This document shows positions 18,324 to 28,094 of a stretch of 64,000 nucleotides of DNA, one piece after another. The position numbers and the translations under genes are program-made. How positions within the stretch are numbered: position 1 is the stretch's first letter; the number at the start of each line of letters is the position of its first letter. The notes under the pieces were generated by a model. It worked only from the letters and a program-made list of their open reading frames with translations. It was not told the origin of the DNA and made no database searches. Origin of the DNA: an uncultured Caryophanales bacterium (lineage in GTDB: Bacteria; Bacillota_I; Bacilli_A; RF39; UBA660); assembly GCA_946628045.1 (NCBI GenBank), contig CAMOVZ010000003.1:71835-135834 (forward strand), read 5' to 3'.

Positions 18324-20383
18324 TTCTTTTCCCCACTTTCTTTATTCTTATTTTCATTTAATAAGTCAAATACTATTATATCATTTGATACATCTAATAA
18401 TTTATTAGTATATTCTGTATTAGAACTAATTTCTTCTTCAGATATAGCTTCCTCTACTAATGGCATATACTCTGCTTTTTGACTATTATAGTATAACTTA
18501 TTATTAACCCAGTTACCGTTAGGGAATACTACTATATTATCTTCTTTAATATTATAAATATCATGTCCTAGTGCATATTTATTTTTAAATCCAAGCATAT
18601 TACCTAATGTTGGTACTACATCATACATACCCATTACATTAGTGTTTTCAAAGTTTAAGTTAGTACCTTTCATATCTTTAGTCCAAATAATAAATGGTAC
18701 TTTTCTTCCTAATTCATATTGGTATGAATCATATTCTTTATAGTTAGGATCTTCTGCATTTAATATATTATTTGTTTCTTTGTCATAATTATATAATCTA
18801 TCATAATCTTTTCTAGGAAGTCTTGCATCATGGTCTCCATATAATATAAATACTGTGTTATTAAGTAATCCTTTTTCATCTAATGCAGTAATAAATTCTC
18901 CTAATGCTTCATCTGCATAGTGCAATGATTTGAAGTAATTTCCTAGTTTAGTTCCTTCCATGTATGGATAAACTACTTCTTCCCCATCTTCATTTACTTC
19001 TTTCATATTTACTTCAAAATCACCATATTTATCTACTTCAGAGAATGGTGTATGATTAGTTAGCATCATTACCATACCATACCATTTTTCATGTTCTTGG
19101 TTGATTTTTTCTATTTTTTCTACTGATTGTTTAAAGAATTCTTTATCACATAATCCTAGTCCAATAATATTTTCTTTTTGAACATCATATTCTGATTTTG
19201 CATAGAAATGTTCATACCCTAAGTTTTTATGCATTGCACGTCTATTCCAAAAGTCAGCGTTATTAGCATGCATACTAAATGAATAATATCCTTTATCTTC
19301 CATTAATTTAGGTATCCCTATATAAGTTCTATCTGCATATGAAACAAAGGCTGTACCACTTTTTGTAGGCATTAATCCTGTATTAAATGTTAATTCTGAA
19401 TCACTACTAGTTCCAACACTTACTTGTGAATGGAAGTTTGAAAAATACATTCCTTCACTTGATAATTTATTTAATGTAGGTGTTACTGGTATACCATTAA
19501 ATTCTAATCCAATGGCATTAGTCATCATACTTTCACCATGAATTACAATTACATTCTTACCTTCAAATATATTAGTATATTCATTTGTCTCTTCATTTAC
19601 TTTTCTTTCTTCAAAATAATCATTAAATTTCTTTTTAGCTTTATCATATCCAAACATTGAATTAATCTTAGGTTGAATAGATGTAACTACGTCATTAGCT
19701 TGATATATATAAATACCAAATCTCATTACTATATACTCTTTATTCCATTGTTTAAAAAATCTAGATACATCTAGTGATGTTAAAGTTACTAAGAATAATA
19801 CTAAAAGAATACCTGCAGCACTTAGTGTTTTAATAGTCTTTCTTTTTCTTTCTTGTTTTAATTCTACTTTTTTATAATAGTTTTTCTTTTTTAATCTAAA
19901 GTTTGTGATTATCATAACAATAGGAGCTACTAAATATACTAAGTCTTTTAATTGTAATACATTCTCTACAACTGCATCTCCTACATCACCAATATATTGT
20001 GTTAGAGAAAGCATTGAGATGGATGCAAATGATGTATAAAATGTATAGTATACTGAATTAATCATACATATAGCTGTTAAAAATATAGTAAATGTCATAT
20101 AGTAAGCAAATCTATTTTTAGGTTTAAATAAATAACCGAATGCTCCTATAAATACTACTACAGTTGTATCAGCAAGTATTGCCTTCCATGATAAATAATT
20201 ATCTATTGAGTGCATACATAAAAATCTTAATAATGTAGCATTTATTACCATAAAAACAACAAATGTTAAGAATAATACATTATTCTTAATATATACTTTT
20301 ATTAAATGATCTTTTTTTATTAATTTTATTTTCTTTATTATTTCATCTTTTAGTTTATTAAATGTGTTTTTTATTATTTTCAT
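18320..20383 (-). CDS. ltaS: Lipoteichoic acid synthase (LtaS-like, sulfatase fold)
   Basis: Polymerises glycerol phosphate from phosphatidylglycerol on the outer face of the membrane. The 687-residue protein has five N-terminal helices (about 36-56, 66-86, 92-116, 147-162, 188-206) and an extracellular sulfatase-fold domain (about 270-640). Glu284 in HGESMM is the expected metal ligand, Thr325 in GTSSDSE the nucleophile, and YGDHDARLPR supplies the Asp-His metal pair seen in LtaS. It ends with TGA in an ATGA overlap with the next gene. A -10 TATAAT (20404-20409) gives a leader of about 14 bases with GAGGT near its 5' end. Confidence 0.92.
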   Translation of the reverse strand: MKIIKNTFNKLKDEIIKKIKLIKKDHLIKVYIKNNVLFLTFVVFMVINATLLRFLCMHSIDNYLSWKAILADTTVVVFIGAFGYLFKPKNRFAYYMTFTIFLTAICMINSVYYTFYTSFASISMLSLTQYIGDVGDAVVENVLQLKDLVYLVAPIVMIITNFRLKKKNYYKKVELKQERKRKTIKTLSAAGILLVLFLVTLTSLDVSRFFKQWNKEYIVMRFGIYIYQANDVVTSIQPKINSMFGYDKAKKKFNDYFEERKVNEETNEYTNIFEGKNVIVIHGESMMTNAIGLEFNGIPVTPTLNKLSSEGMYFSNFHSQVSVGTSSDSELTFNTGLMPTKSGTAFVSYADRTYIGIPKLMEDKGYYSFSMHANNADFWNRRAMHKNLGYEHFYAKSEYDVQKENIIGLGLCDKEFFKQSVEKIEKINQEHEKWYGMVMMLTNHTPFSEVDKYGDFEVNMKEVNEDGEEVVYPYMEGTKLGNYFKSLHYADEALGEFITALDEKGLLNNTVFILYGDHDARLPRKDYDRLYNYDKETNNILNAEDPNYKEYDSYQYELGRKVPFIIWTKDMKGTNLNFENTNVMGMYDVVPTLGNMLGFKNKYALGHDIYNIKEDNIVVFPNGNWVNNKLYYNSQKAEYMPLVEEAISEEEISSNTEYTNKLLDVSNDIIVFDLLNENKNKESGEKK

Positions 20384-20443
20384 ATTTAATACCTCACTAA
20401 ATTATTATATCATTATATATTATTATTTTCAATCTATCAAAAA

Positions 20444-20462
20444 GAGAACTAATCTAGTTCTC
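20444..20462 (-). terminator. Terminator of the yihY gene
   Basis: Minus strand stem GAGAACTA / TAGTTCTC with 3-base loop, then CTTTTTGA. It overlaps the yihY stop. Confidence 0.82.
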
Positions 20463-21264
20463 CGTTGTATACACTTGCGTTTATTACCATACCTAATACA
20501 TATATATATGATAGTAAATATATCCATAGTAATAATACTAATATATTAGAGATACTACCATAGAATAAGTCGTATCTTGCAAATTTTTCTACATAAAAGG
20601 CAAATATTTCTGTTGATAGAATCCATCCTATTGCAGTAAATAATGCTCCTTTATTAGTAGTTATTCCAGGTATTTCTTTATCAGGTGCTATTACATACAT
20701 TAATTTTATATTAATAAACAATATTACTAATGTAAGTGGATATCTTAGTATTCCTAACATTTCTCTTGTTATTCTTACTACTATGCTATCATTAGTTATT
20801 TCTTTTAATATATCAAATATATTACTACCAAATACTGGTACTAATATTAAGAATAGAAATAATCCTACTAAAACAAATGTCATAGTAATAGCTTTTAGTC
20901 TTCTACTCACAATATTATTAGGCTCTACTTTATATATTTCATTAGATGTATTTATCATTGAATAAGGACCATTTGATGCTAAAAGAAATGCTGATGCATA
21001 GAATACTATAATATTAAAATTAATTCCATCTCCTGCAGTAACACTATTAATAATATTAGCAATTTCTATTGGTAGTGAACTATCTATAGCAGTTTTTAAT
21101 GTATCTGTAGATATTGATAAATTAGCTGTTATAGTGGCTATTAATGCGATCATTGGAATTAATGTCATAACAAGAAAAAAAGCAAGTTGCCCTGGCAATA
21201 TTCGCATTTCTGGTTTCATTAATAACTTGAATATTTTAAGAGTAAAATTTCTTGCTTTTTCCAT
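20449..21264 (-). CDS. YihY/BrkB family membrane protein
   Basis: A 271-residue protein with about six membrane helices and the family blocks LPGQLAFFLVMTLIPMIALI (about 20-39) and YGSISNILVLLLWIYLLSYI (about 235-254). The family was once called ribonuclease BN but has no shown nuclease activity; it is thought to act in transport or envelope function. It starts 12 bases after the GGDEF receptor gene and is last in a possible gatCAB-to-yihY run, ending at a terminator. Confidence 0.88.
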   Translation of the reverse strand: MEKARNFTLKIFKLLMKPEMRILPGQLAFFLVMTLIPMIALIATITANLSISTDTLKTAIDSSLPIEIANIINSVTAGDGINFNIIVFYASAFLLASNGPYSMINTSNEIYKVEPNNIVSRRLKAITMTFVLVGLFLFLILVPVFGSNIFDILKEITNDSIVVRITREMLGILRYPLTLVILFINIKLMYVIAPDKEIPGITTNKGALFTAIGWILSTEIFAFYVEKFARYDLFYGSISNILVLLLWIYLLSYIYVLGMVINASVYNGELD

Positions 21265-21276
21265 CCAATCACCTTT

Positions 21277-23316
21277 TTATTTATATTCTTCTTTATTAGT
21301 AATCATTTCAAGAGTTGCTTCATTAATAGAATCATCTAATGTTTTTATTTCATCAGTTATCATACTATAACCTACTGCTGCTCCAAATGAATGTGGTAAA
21401 TTTTTCATTTCTCTTGATAATTTCTTAGCATAAGTACTTATTTGTCTTTCACTATAACCTACTAAGTAAATTAAGAATTCATTACCATCAGTTCTAATAA
21501 TTTCACTATTTTCAAGTTGTGTATTTACTAGAATACCAGCAGCTTTGATAATTAGATCATCTCCTTCTTCATGACCATAATTATCATTAACATATTTAAC
21601 ATTATTTAAATCTACCATTACTATTGATTGTGGGAATACTTCACATGCTTCCCATTCTTTCATCTTAGCATTTAAGTAGTTTCTATTTTTAAGTGAAGTT
21701 AACATATCTGTATATTTATGTCTATCTTCTATTTTTACTTTTTTAACTTGTTTTTTCTTCTTTAAAATTAAATATATAACTGTTAGAGTTATTAATGGTG
21801 CAAATATAATTATTAATACAACCATATATACTTGTTCTAATGTAGAATCCTTTAATATAGAAGCTTTTAAGTTTTCTATTCCAGAATTTCTATAATTATA
21901 ATAAGAATTTGTATTAATTATATAATTAAATAAATCATAGAATGCTCCATTATTATTCTTAACCATGAATTTATAATCATTCATCATAGTATCTTGATAT
22001 AATAATTTTAAATTTTTAAATTTAGTATTTTGATAATATGTATATATTTCTCTATCTACTACAATTAATTTATCTTTTGATTTTCCTACTAATTCATCTA
22101 TAGTATTATATTCTTTAATATTAGCTCTTGAGTTATTAGTAAAGTAATTATATAGAGAATCACCTTTTAACATAACTATATCTTTACCTTTTAGGCTTTC
22201 AAATGAATTAACTATATGATTATCTTCTTGATAACCTAAAATTACATAGTCTTCTACAAATGTTGATAAAGTAGCTGTATATTTATCATTACTATAATTA
22301 TAATAATCAAAGTAAATATCTATTTCACCTTTATCAATTGCTTTTTGTAATTCTTTTTTATTAGAGTATTTTTTATATTTAAAATTGATATTTGCTAAAC
22401 GAGATATTCTATCGATATATTCTCCAGCAATACCTGCAACTTTACCATTTACTTTTCCTTCATATGGTAAATTTTCAATATATCCATATACATAGTTTTT
22501 AGATATTAATTTTGCTTTTGTTTTAGCATCTAATTTATTTTTATCTAAATAATAATTTAAGTATGAATCATTATATTCTTTAATATAATTTGTTTGTCTC
22601 CATTTATTATAATATTTAGTTACTATATTATTTAATTCTTCATTATTATCACTTAATGTTAATACAATTTGTTTCTTTAATTCTGTGAAATAATAAACTA
22701 TTGAATACTTATCTTTTTCAATTGTATAATCTAAATACATAATATTTGGTACTACAATCATATTTATTTCATTATCATCTAAAGCTTTATATAAATCAGC
22801 TATATTATCATAAGATTTGTAAGATAAGTTAGTACCACTCTTTAAATAAAAACTTACTTCTTCTACATCATCTTTTAATACTCCGAATACCATATTCTTC
22901 ATATCTTTAATATGATTGATTCTTTGATATGTTTTACTTACTGCTACATAATTATCATTAAATAAGAATAAATCTTTTTTACTTAATTTTTCATCGTTAC
23001 CTAAGATACTAATTCTAAATCCATCAGTAGTTGGAATTGATGTTTTTAGATAAGGTATTTTATTAAATTCAATACCTATTTTATCTTCAAAGTCTTTTAT
23101 AAAATCAAATATAACTCCTTCTCCATTAGTACCATATAATGGATAATCATTAACTATTTCAAAGTCATATGTTTGATCTTTATTTTCTTCAACCCATCTT
23201 TTTTCTTGAAGAGTTAGTGTTGTTGTTTTATCTTCTTTATTATAATAACGATATACAAATACAAATGCTATTATAGCGATTAGTATAGGAATTATTATTA
23301 ATAACTTCTTTTTCAT
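21277..23316 (-). CDS. Membrane receptor with two periplasmic-binding domains and degenerate GGDEF
   Basis: A 679-residue sensor. One N-terminal helix (about 4-24), two extracellular SBP_bac_3-like domains (about 35-265 and 270-495), a second helix (about 508-530) and a cytosolic GGDEF-fold domain (about 545-675). The GGDEF fold is clear from MLTSLKNRNYLNAKM and MVDLNNVKYVNDNYGHEEGDDL. The active-site loop reads RTDGNEF, with Asp for the first Gly and Asn for the central Asp. No RxxD inhibitory site precedes it. It therefore probably binds nucleotide or partners rather than making c-di-GMP. Downstream of gatCAB and the small membrane protein, spacing 12-13 bases. The extracellular ligand might be an amino acid. 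Confidence 0.88.
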   Translation of the reverse strand: MKKKLLIIIPILIAIIAFVFVYRYYNKEDKTTTLTLQEKRWVEENKDQTYDFEIVNDYPLYGTNGEGVIFDFIKDFEDKIGIEFNKIPYLKTSIPTTDGFRISILGNDEKLSKKDLFLFNDNYVAVSKTYQRINHIKDMKNMVFGVLKDDVEEVSFYLKSGTNLSYKSYDNIADLYKALDDNEINMIVVPNIMYLDYTIEKDKYSIVYYFTELKKQIVLTLSDNNEELNNIVTKYYNKWRQTNYIKEYNDSYLNYYLDKNKLDAKTKAKLISKNYVYGYIENLPYEGKVNGKVAGIAGEYIDRISRLANINFKYKKYSNKKELQKAIDKGEIDIYFDYYNYSNDKYTATLSTFVEDYVILGYQEDNHIVNSFESLKGKDIVMLKGDSLYNYFTNNSRANIKEYNTIDELVGKSKDKLIVVDREIYTYYQNTKFKNLKLLYQDTMMNDYKFMVKNNNGAFYDLFNYIINTNSYYNYRNSGIENLKASILKDSTLEQVYMVVLIIIFAPLITLTVIYLILKKKKQVKKVKIEDRHKYTDMLTSLKNRNYLNAKMKEWEACEVFPQSIVMVDLNNVKYVNDNYGHEEGDDLIIKAAGILVNTQLENSEIIRTDGNEFLIYLVGYSERQISTYAKKLSREMKNLPHSFGAAVGYSMITDEIKTLDDSINEATLEMITNKEEYK

Positions 23317-23329
23317 ATTACTCTCCTAC

Positions 23330-23788
23330 TTATTTAGTCCATGACATATTTTGTTTTGAATGATGTTTATACCCTACAATAGGAAATTCGTCCTTTTTAG
23401 CTTCATTATTTACCATTACTTGAATGTCATAGTATGCCTTTTGTTCATCAGTTAATGCATTTAATACACTATATGCAAAATCTCTTGCTGGTTGTATTTC
23501 AATATCATCATTGCTTACTATATCTACATAAACAATTCTACCTTGTATTCTAGCATTAACACTTTTTGTTTTATCTTTTAATTCTTCTTCAATACTTTTT
23601 AATGCTTTATCTTTAATCTTTACTTTTTCTATTCCTTCAAGTCTAGTTCCATAATATACGCCACTATCACTAGGGAAGAAAAAATTCTTAACTATAATAG
23701 CTAAAATAATTAAAAATATAACTATTACTACTCCCACAATAACATGTGAGTGTTTCTTTATAAATCTTAAAATATCTTTCATTATCAT
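23330..23788 (-). CDS. Small single-pass membrane protein of unknown function
   Basis: About 152 residues with a basic N-terminus, one membrane helix (about 14-33) and an extracytoplasmic domain of about 110 residues containing YYGTRLEGIEKVKI and RIQGRIVYVDIV, an alternating pattern suggesting a compact alpha/beta fold such as those of Asp23/YloU-like proteins. I do not claim that family. ATG 23788 has AGGAT four to five bases upstream; ATG 23782 is also possible, while the GTG at 23791 is too close to the ribosome site. It sits 55 bases after gatB and 13 before the GGDEF receptor gene. Confidence 0.6.
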   Translation of the reverse strand: MIMKDILRFIKKHSHVIVGVVIVIFLIILAIIVKNFFFPSDSGVYYGTRLEGIEKVKIKDKALKSIEEELKDKTKSVNARIQGRIVYVDIVSNDDIEIQPARDFAYSVLNALTDEQKAYYDIQVMVNNEAKKDEFPIVGYKHHSKQNMSWTK

Positions 23789-23842
23789 CACATCCTAATA
23801 TAATAAATATTATACACTAAGTAGTATATATTTTCAATGTAA

Positions 23843-25267
23843 TTAATTTAATTCTTCAATTAAAATATCCATAGCCATTTTAGGATTAGCTTTTCCTTTT
23901 GTTTCTTTCATTACTTGTCCCATCAAGTATTTAATTGCTCTATCATGACCTGCTTTATAATCATTAACACTTTCAGGATTATTAGAAATAATTTCTTTAA
24001 CTACATTTCTAATCTCAGAGTCATCTGTAATATTTTCAATACCTTGTTCACTAATAATATCTTTAATAGATTTATCACTTTCTAATACTATATCTAATAT
24101 ATCTTTTAAGTTTTTACTAGTTAAAGTATTATCATCTATTAAATTAACTAATTCAATAAATCTTTCTTTGTTAAGAGTTGTATCAGTAATTAATTTTTCA
24201 TTTTTATTTAAGTATCCTGAAATATCTCCTAATAATAAATTAGAAGCTGTTTGAAAATTAATATTTTCTTCTAAAAGTGTATTAAAATAATCACTTAAAC
24301 TTCTGTTAGATACTAATTTTTCTGTATTTATTTCTGATACACCTAATTCTTTATATTTTTTTCTTCTCTCATCTGGTAACATTGGTATAGTTTTAACAGC
24401 ATCTTCTATCATTTCATCAGTTAATACTACATATGGAATATCTGGTTCTGGAAAATATCTATAATCATTTCCTGTTTCTTTTACACGCATTAGGACTGTA
24501 TCATTTATTTTGTCATCAAATCTTCTTGTTTGTGGTTTAAATGTTTCCCCAGCATCATATATCTTAGTTTGTCTTTCTATTTCTTTTTCAACACCTAATT
24601 TAGCATTAGAAATAGATCCTATATTTTTAATTTCTGCTTTAGTACCTAATGGGTCAGATTCATTTTTACGAATAGATACATTAACATCTGCTCTCATTGA
24701 ACCTTCTTCAATCTTACAATCTGAGATATCTCCAAAAGATAATAATTCTCTTAATTTTTCAAGATATAGTTTAACGTCTTCTCCATCAGACATACATGGT
24801 TTAGTAACTATTTCTATTAAAGGTACTCCTGCACGATTAAAATCTAGAAGAGTCTTAGTACCACGGTGAGCACTCTTACATGTATCTTCTTCTATATGCA
24901 TTTCTTCTATATATACTTTTTTCTTTTCTCCATTTGATTTAGTTATCTCAACATAACCATCATATCCTATAGGAGTTTCATTTTGAGTAATTTGATAGTT
25001 TTTAGAAATATCTGGATAGAAATAATTTTTTCTATCAAAATGCATTACTTTTCTAATCTTACAATTTAATATAGTAGCGGCTTTTATACCTAAGTTAATT
25101 ACTTCTTCATTTAATGTAGGTAAAGTACCTGGATAAGCTAAATCTACTACATTAGTTAAAGAGTTAGCCATTTCTCCATATCCATTAATAGAGTTAGAAA
25201 AGATTTTTGTTTTTGTTTTTAATTCTACGTGTACTTCTACACCTATTGTAGGAATATAATTACTCAT
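23843..25267 (-). CDS. gatB: Aspartyl/glutamyl-tRNA amidotransferase subunit B
   Basis: GatB activates the misacylated Glu-tRNA(Gln) (and/or Asp-tRNA(Asn)) so that GatA-derived ammonia converts it to the amide. The 474-residue length is typical. It opens with IPTIGVEVHVELKTKTKIFS, has MHFDRKNYFYPDISKNYQITQ and EDTCKSAHRG, and ends in the YqeY-like tail (KYLMGQVMKETKGKANPK). The start overlaps the gatA end by eight bases and has a strong GGAGGTGAT site. Presence of gatCAB implies indirect Gln-tRNA synthesis. Confidence 0.97.
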   Translation of the reverse strand: MSNYIPTIGVEVHVELKTKTKIFSNSINGYGEMANSLTNVVDLAYPGTLPTLNEEVINLGIKAATILNCKIRKVMHFDRKNYFYPDISKNYQITQNETPIGYDGYVEITKSNGEKKKVYIEEMHIEEDTCKSAHRGTKTLLDFNRAGVPLIEIVTKPCMSDGEDVKLYLEKLRELLSFGDISDCKIEEGSMRADVNVSIRKNESDPLGTKAEIKNIGSISNAKLGVEKEIERQTKIYDAGETFKPQTRRFDDKINDTVLMRVKETGNDYRYFPEPDIPYVVLTDEMIEDAVKTIPMLPDERRKKYKELGVSEINTEKLVSNRSLSDYFNTLLEENINFQTASNLLLGDISGYLNKNEKLITDTTLNKERFIELVNLIDDNTLTSKNLKDILDIVLESDKSIKDIISEQGIENITDDSEIRNVVKEIISNNPESVNDYKAGHDRAIKYLMGQVMKETKGKANPKMAMDILIEELN

Positions 25268-26714
25268 CTATATCACCTCCATTAGGATTTAATTCTAGAT
25301 TAAGTTTTTCTTCTAAGTAACTAGCTAATTTATATATCTTAGCTTCTTCAAAAGAATTACCAATTATTTGCATACCTATTGGCATCTTATTATTATCAAA
25401 ACCTATTGGTAAATTAAGTCCAGGAAGCCCTGCCATATTAACTGGTATTACTAATACATCATCCATAAATGATTTAGATGGATCATCCATAGGATCAGTT
25501 AAATCATATGCAGTTGTAGTAGTTGTTGGACCTATTATTAAGTCATAGTTTTTAAATACATCTTTTAGAGCTTTTCTCATATCATCTCTAATAGATAAAG
25601 CTTTATTATAATATATCTTAGCATTTTCTCCACTTAATAAGTAACTACCTACCATGATTCTTCTTTTTACTTCTTCTCCAAATCCTAGAGCTCTTGTTTT
25701 TAAGTAAACATCTTCTATGTTTTCAGGATTTTCATAAGAATAACCATAACGAATCCCATCAAATCTTGCTAAGTTAGAACTAGCTTCTCCCATAGCTATA
25801 ATTTGATATAGAGTAACTGCATTTTCTAAATAATCTACATCTATATAATCTACTATTGCGCCATTTTCTTTTAATAATTCAATTACTTCTTTTACTTTAT
25901 TAGTTATTTCAGAATTAACTATGTCACTCATAAAGTAATTAGGTACAGCTATTTTCATACCTTTTATATCTTCACCTATTAATCTTGTGAAATCTTCTTC
26001 TTCTTTTCTTACTGAAGTTAAGTCCTTCTCATCTTTTCCAACTAGAGCATTAAGAAGTAATGCATTATTATAAACATTAGTAGTCATTGGACCTATTTGA
26101 TCTAGGCTTGATGCGAAGGCAACAAGACCGAATCTTGAAATTCTACCATATGTTGGTTTCATACCTACAATACCAGTATATGCTGCGGGTTGTCTGATAC
26201 TTCCACCTGTATCAGAACCTAATGCAAATGGTAAGTCACGTGAAGCTATAGTAGTAGCTGAACCACCACTTGATCCACCTGATATTTTTTCTTTATTCCA
26301 TGGATTTTTAGGGGCACCAAAATAACTAGTTCTTGAACTTGATCCCATAGCAAATTCATCCATATTAGTTTTACCAATTATGATCATGTTCTTTTCATTT
26401 ATTTTTTCTACTACAGTAGCATTATATATTGGAATAAAATTATCTAAGATGTGAGATGCACATGTAGTTCTTAAACCTTTTGTTACGATATTATCTTTTA
26501 CTGCGATAGGAAGTCCAAATAAAAGATTATCTACTTCCTTGTCTTCTAATTCTTTAGCTCTTTTAATAGCTTCTTCTTTGTTTAATGTGATGTAGGCATT
26601 TAAATCTTTATTATTTTCTATATTTTGGAAGGCTTCTTCTACTAAGTCTATTGGCTTAATAGTTTTATTTTTTAATAATTCATTAATCTCTTTAATACTT
26701 TTATTTAAATACAT
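25260..26714 (-). CDS. gatA: Aspartyl/glutamyl-tRNA amidotransferase subunit A
   Basis: The amidase subunit, which releases ammonia from Gln or Asn. The amidase signature with the catalytic Ser-cisSer-Lys elements is visible: AVKDNI (Lys), KISGGSSGGSATTIASRDL and GSDTGGSIRQPAAYTG (about residues 140-185). Start set at ATG 26714, which has GGGGAGGGTG about five bases upstream. A GTG nine bases earlier lies inside that ribosome site and overlaps the gatC stop, so it is less likely. One base separates it from gatC. Confidence 0.97.
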   Translation of the reverse strand: MYLNKSIKEINELLKNKTIKPIDLVEEAFQNIENNKDLNAYITLNKEEAIKRAKELEDKEVDNLLFGLPIAVKDNIVTKGLRTTCASHILDNFIPIYNATVVEKINEKNMIIIGKTNMDEFAMGSSSRTSYFGAPKNPWNKEKISGGSSGGSATTIASRDLPFALGSDTGGSIRQPAAYTGIVGMKPTYGRISRFGLVAFASSLDQIGPMTTNVYNNALLLNALVGKDEKDLTSVRKEEEDFTRLIGEDIKGMKIAVPNYFMSDIVNSEITNKVKEVIELLKENGAIVDYIDVDYLENAVTLYQIIAMGEASSNLARFDGIRYGYSYENPENIEDVYLKTRALGFGEEVKRRIMVGSYLLSGENAKIYYNKALSIRDDMRKALKDVFKNYDLIIGPTTTTTAYDLTDPMDDPSKSFMDDVLVIPVNMAGLPGLNLPIGFDNNKMPIGMQIIGNSFEEAKIYKLASYLEEKLNLELNPNGGDIDE

Positions 26715-26715
26715 A

Positions 26716-27024
26716 TTAAGCACCCTCCCCTTCTGATATAACTACAGGTACTTCAATATAATTTCCACTATGTCTTGGGGCATTATTAACTACAACTTTC
26801 GGATCTAGCATTACTCCAGATTCATCTTTACGTAGTTCAGTACTATTTTCCCAACAAGCAATAAGGATATCATCATCATACCCTTTAACATTATTAATCT
26901 TTTCTACATCATCTAATAGTTTTTTTAATTCCACTTGGTATTTTTTTATTTCTTCTTCAGTTAAAGAAATTCTAGCTAAATCAGCTACGTGTAATACCTC
27001 TTCTTTTGATAGTATTTCTTCCAT
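26716..27024 (-). CDS. gatC: Aspartyl/glutamyl-tRNA amidotransferase subunit C
   Basis: Small subunit that clamps GatA and GatB. It shows LSKEEVLHVADLARISLTEEE and the C-terminal RHSGNYIEVPVVI. Start set at ATG 27024 (102 residues): GGAAGGAG lies eight bases before it, and the extended -10 at 27052-27060 puts the mRNA start at about 27045, three bases from the upstream ATG at 27042, which has no ribosome site. First gene of gatC-gatA-gatB. Confidence 0.95.
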   Translation of the reverse strand: MEEILSKEEVLHVADLARISLTEEEIKKYQVELKKLLDDVEKINNVKGYDDDILIACWENSTELRKDESGVMLDPKVVVNNAPRHSGNYIEVPVVISEGEGA

Positions 27025-27051
27025 AGAAACACTCCTTCCCATAACGTATTT

Positions 27052-27060
27052 ATTATAGCA
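27052..27060 (-). promoter_or_regulatory. Extended -10 promoter of gatCAB
   Basis: Minus-strand TGCTATAAT directly after the terminator T-run of the neighbouring gene. Inferred start about 27045. No T-box or other leader structure is present. Confidence 0.65.
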
Positions 27061-27061
27061 T

Positions 27062-27090
27062 AAAAAAAAGAAGATTTAAATCTTCTTTTT
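27062..27090 (-). terminator. Terminator of the XRE/DUF2975 gene
   Basis: Near-perfect palindrome AAAAAGAAGATTT / AAATCTTCTTTTT; on the minus strand it is followed by T-run leading straight into the gatC promoter. Confidence 0.82.
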
Positions 27091-28003
27091 AGTTTTCTTC
27101 ATCATACATTTTACCTTTAGAATCTAGTTGAATTTCATGTCCATATTCAAATACTAAACTCATTGAATATAAGAATAATATTTCTATGATATTTAATAGA
27201 TTTAATTCTAAATTAACTTGTTCTCTAAGAGGTATATTAAGTATAGTTTGACCTATAGCAGAAAGTATAATACAAGTAATCATTAAGTAAGCCATTTTCT
27301 TTATATGATCTACATTGTCCATTGTAAATGGAGTATCTCCTTCATTTATATTTTTAAATAATAATTCCAAGTGTTTTAATGATTTAATTAATACTATTAT
27401 AAATGCTCCTAAGAAAGCCATTCCTAATTCTAAGAATACTATCACTCCAGTTTCTCCATATCTTTCTATGGATGGAGCTATAGTAGTAATATCCTTTTCA
27501 CTAACATCTGCTGCTACTACTACATGATCTCCTACTCTAATTTCAAAGCTATTACCTACTTCTACTATTTGTATTTTCTTATCTTTAGATACTATTTTTC
27601 CATCTTCAACATCAATATATTTGAATCCTATTGGTAAAAGTATCATTGCTGCTACTAAGAATCCAAAAGCTACTCTTAGTACAATAGCTGTAATCTTACC
27701 TACTAAAGATAGTACTTTACTTATACCTTTCATTTGATTTTGTTTTTCTTTTTTGAATTTAACCACACTCATTTTAACTTCTTCGTCTAATGAATCTAAG
27801 TCAATCATATTATCATTTACTAAATCATTAATATTACACTTAAATATCTTACAAAGTTGTAGTATATTATTCATTTCAGGATAGGCTTCACTTGTTTCCC
27901 ATTTACTTACACTTTGACGGCTTACCCCAACACGCTCTGCAAGTTCTTCTTGTGATATATTTTTTCTCTTTCTTATTTTTTTTAGATTGTCTGCGAATTT
28001 CAT
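27089..28003 (-). CDS. XRE-type regulator fused to DUF2975-like membrane domain
   Basis: A 304-residue protein. Residues 1-60 form a Cro/CI helix-turn-helix (ISQEELAERVGVSRQSVSKWE). After a linker come four membrane helices (about 107-128, 180-203, 236-255, 264-282), the DUF2975-type topology. Such proteins link DNA binding to the membrane and are usually autoregulated. The promoter at 28095-28103 starts transcription at about 28088, and an inverted repeat covers 28058-28086 just downstream, a likely operator. No toxin or transporter gene is directly adjacent on this transcript. A terminator overlaps the stop. Confidence 0.8.
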   Translation of the reverse strand: MKFADNLKKIRKRKNISQEELAERVGVSRQSVSKWETSEAYPEMNNILQLCKIFKCNINDLVNDNMIDLDSLDEEVKMSVVKFKKEKQNQMKGISKVLSLVGKITAIVLRVAFGFLVAAMILLPIGFKYIDVEDGKIVSKDKKIQIVEVGNSFEIRVGDHVVVAADVSEKDITTIAPSIERYGETGVIVFLELGMAFLGAFIIVLIKSLKHLELLFKNINEGDTPFTMDNVDHIKKMAYLMITCIILSAIGQTILNIPLREQVNLELNLLNIIEILFLYSMSLVFEYGHEIQLDSKGKMYDEEN

Positions 28004-28057
28004 TAGACTTTTCTCCTTTCGTTAATGAGTATATATTAAAATACTAATTATTTTTAC

Positions 28058-28086
28058 CAACTTTTAGTTGCTGCACGTCAAAGTTG
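28058..28086. promoter_or_regulatory. Inverted repeat downstream of the XRE promoter, possible operator
   Basis: Arms CAACTTT (28058-28064) and AAAGTTG (28080-28086) separated by 15 bases. It covers about +2 to +30 of the inferred transcript, a position suited to repression by the XRE protein encoded there. Confidence 0.5.
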
Positions 28087-28094
28087 TCATTTTA

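Noticed and set aside
26716..27088. T-box riboswitch or other leader upstream of gatCAB
   Set aside because: The extended -10 leaves only about 21 bases before ATG 27024, too short for a leader structure.
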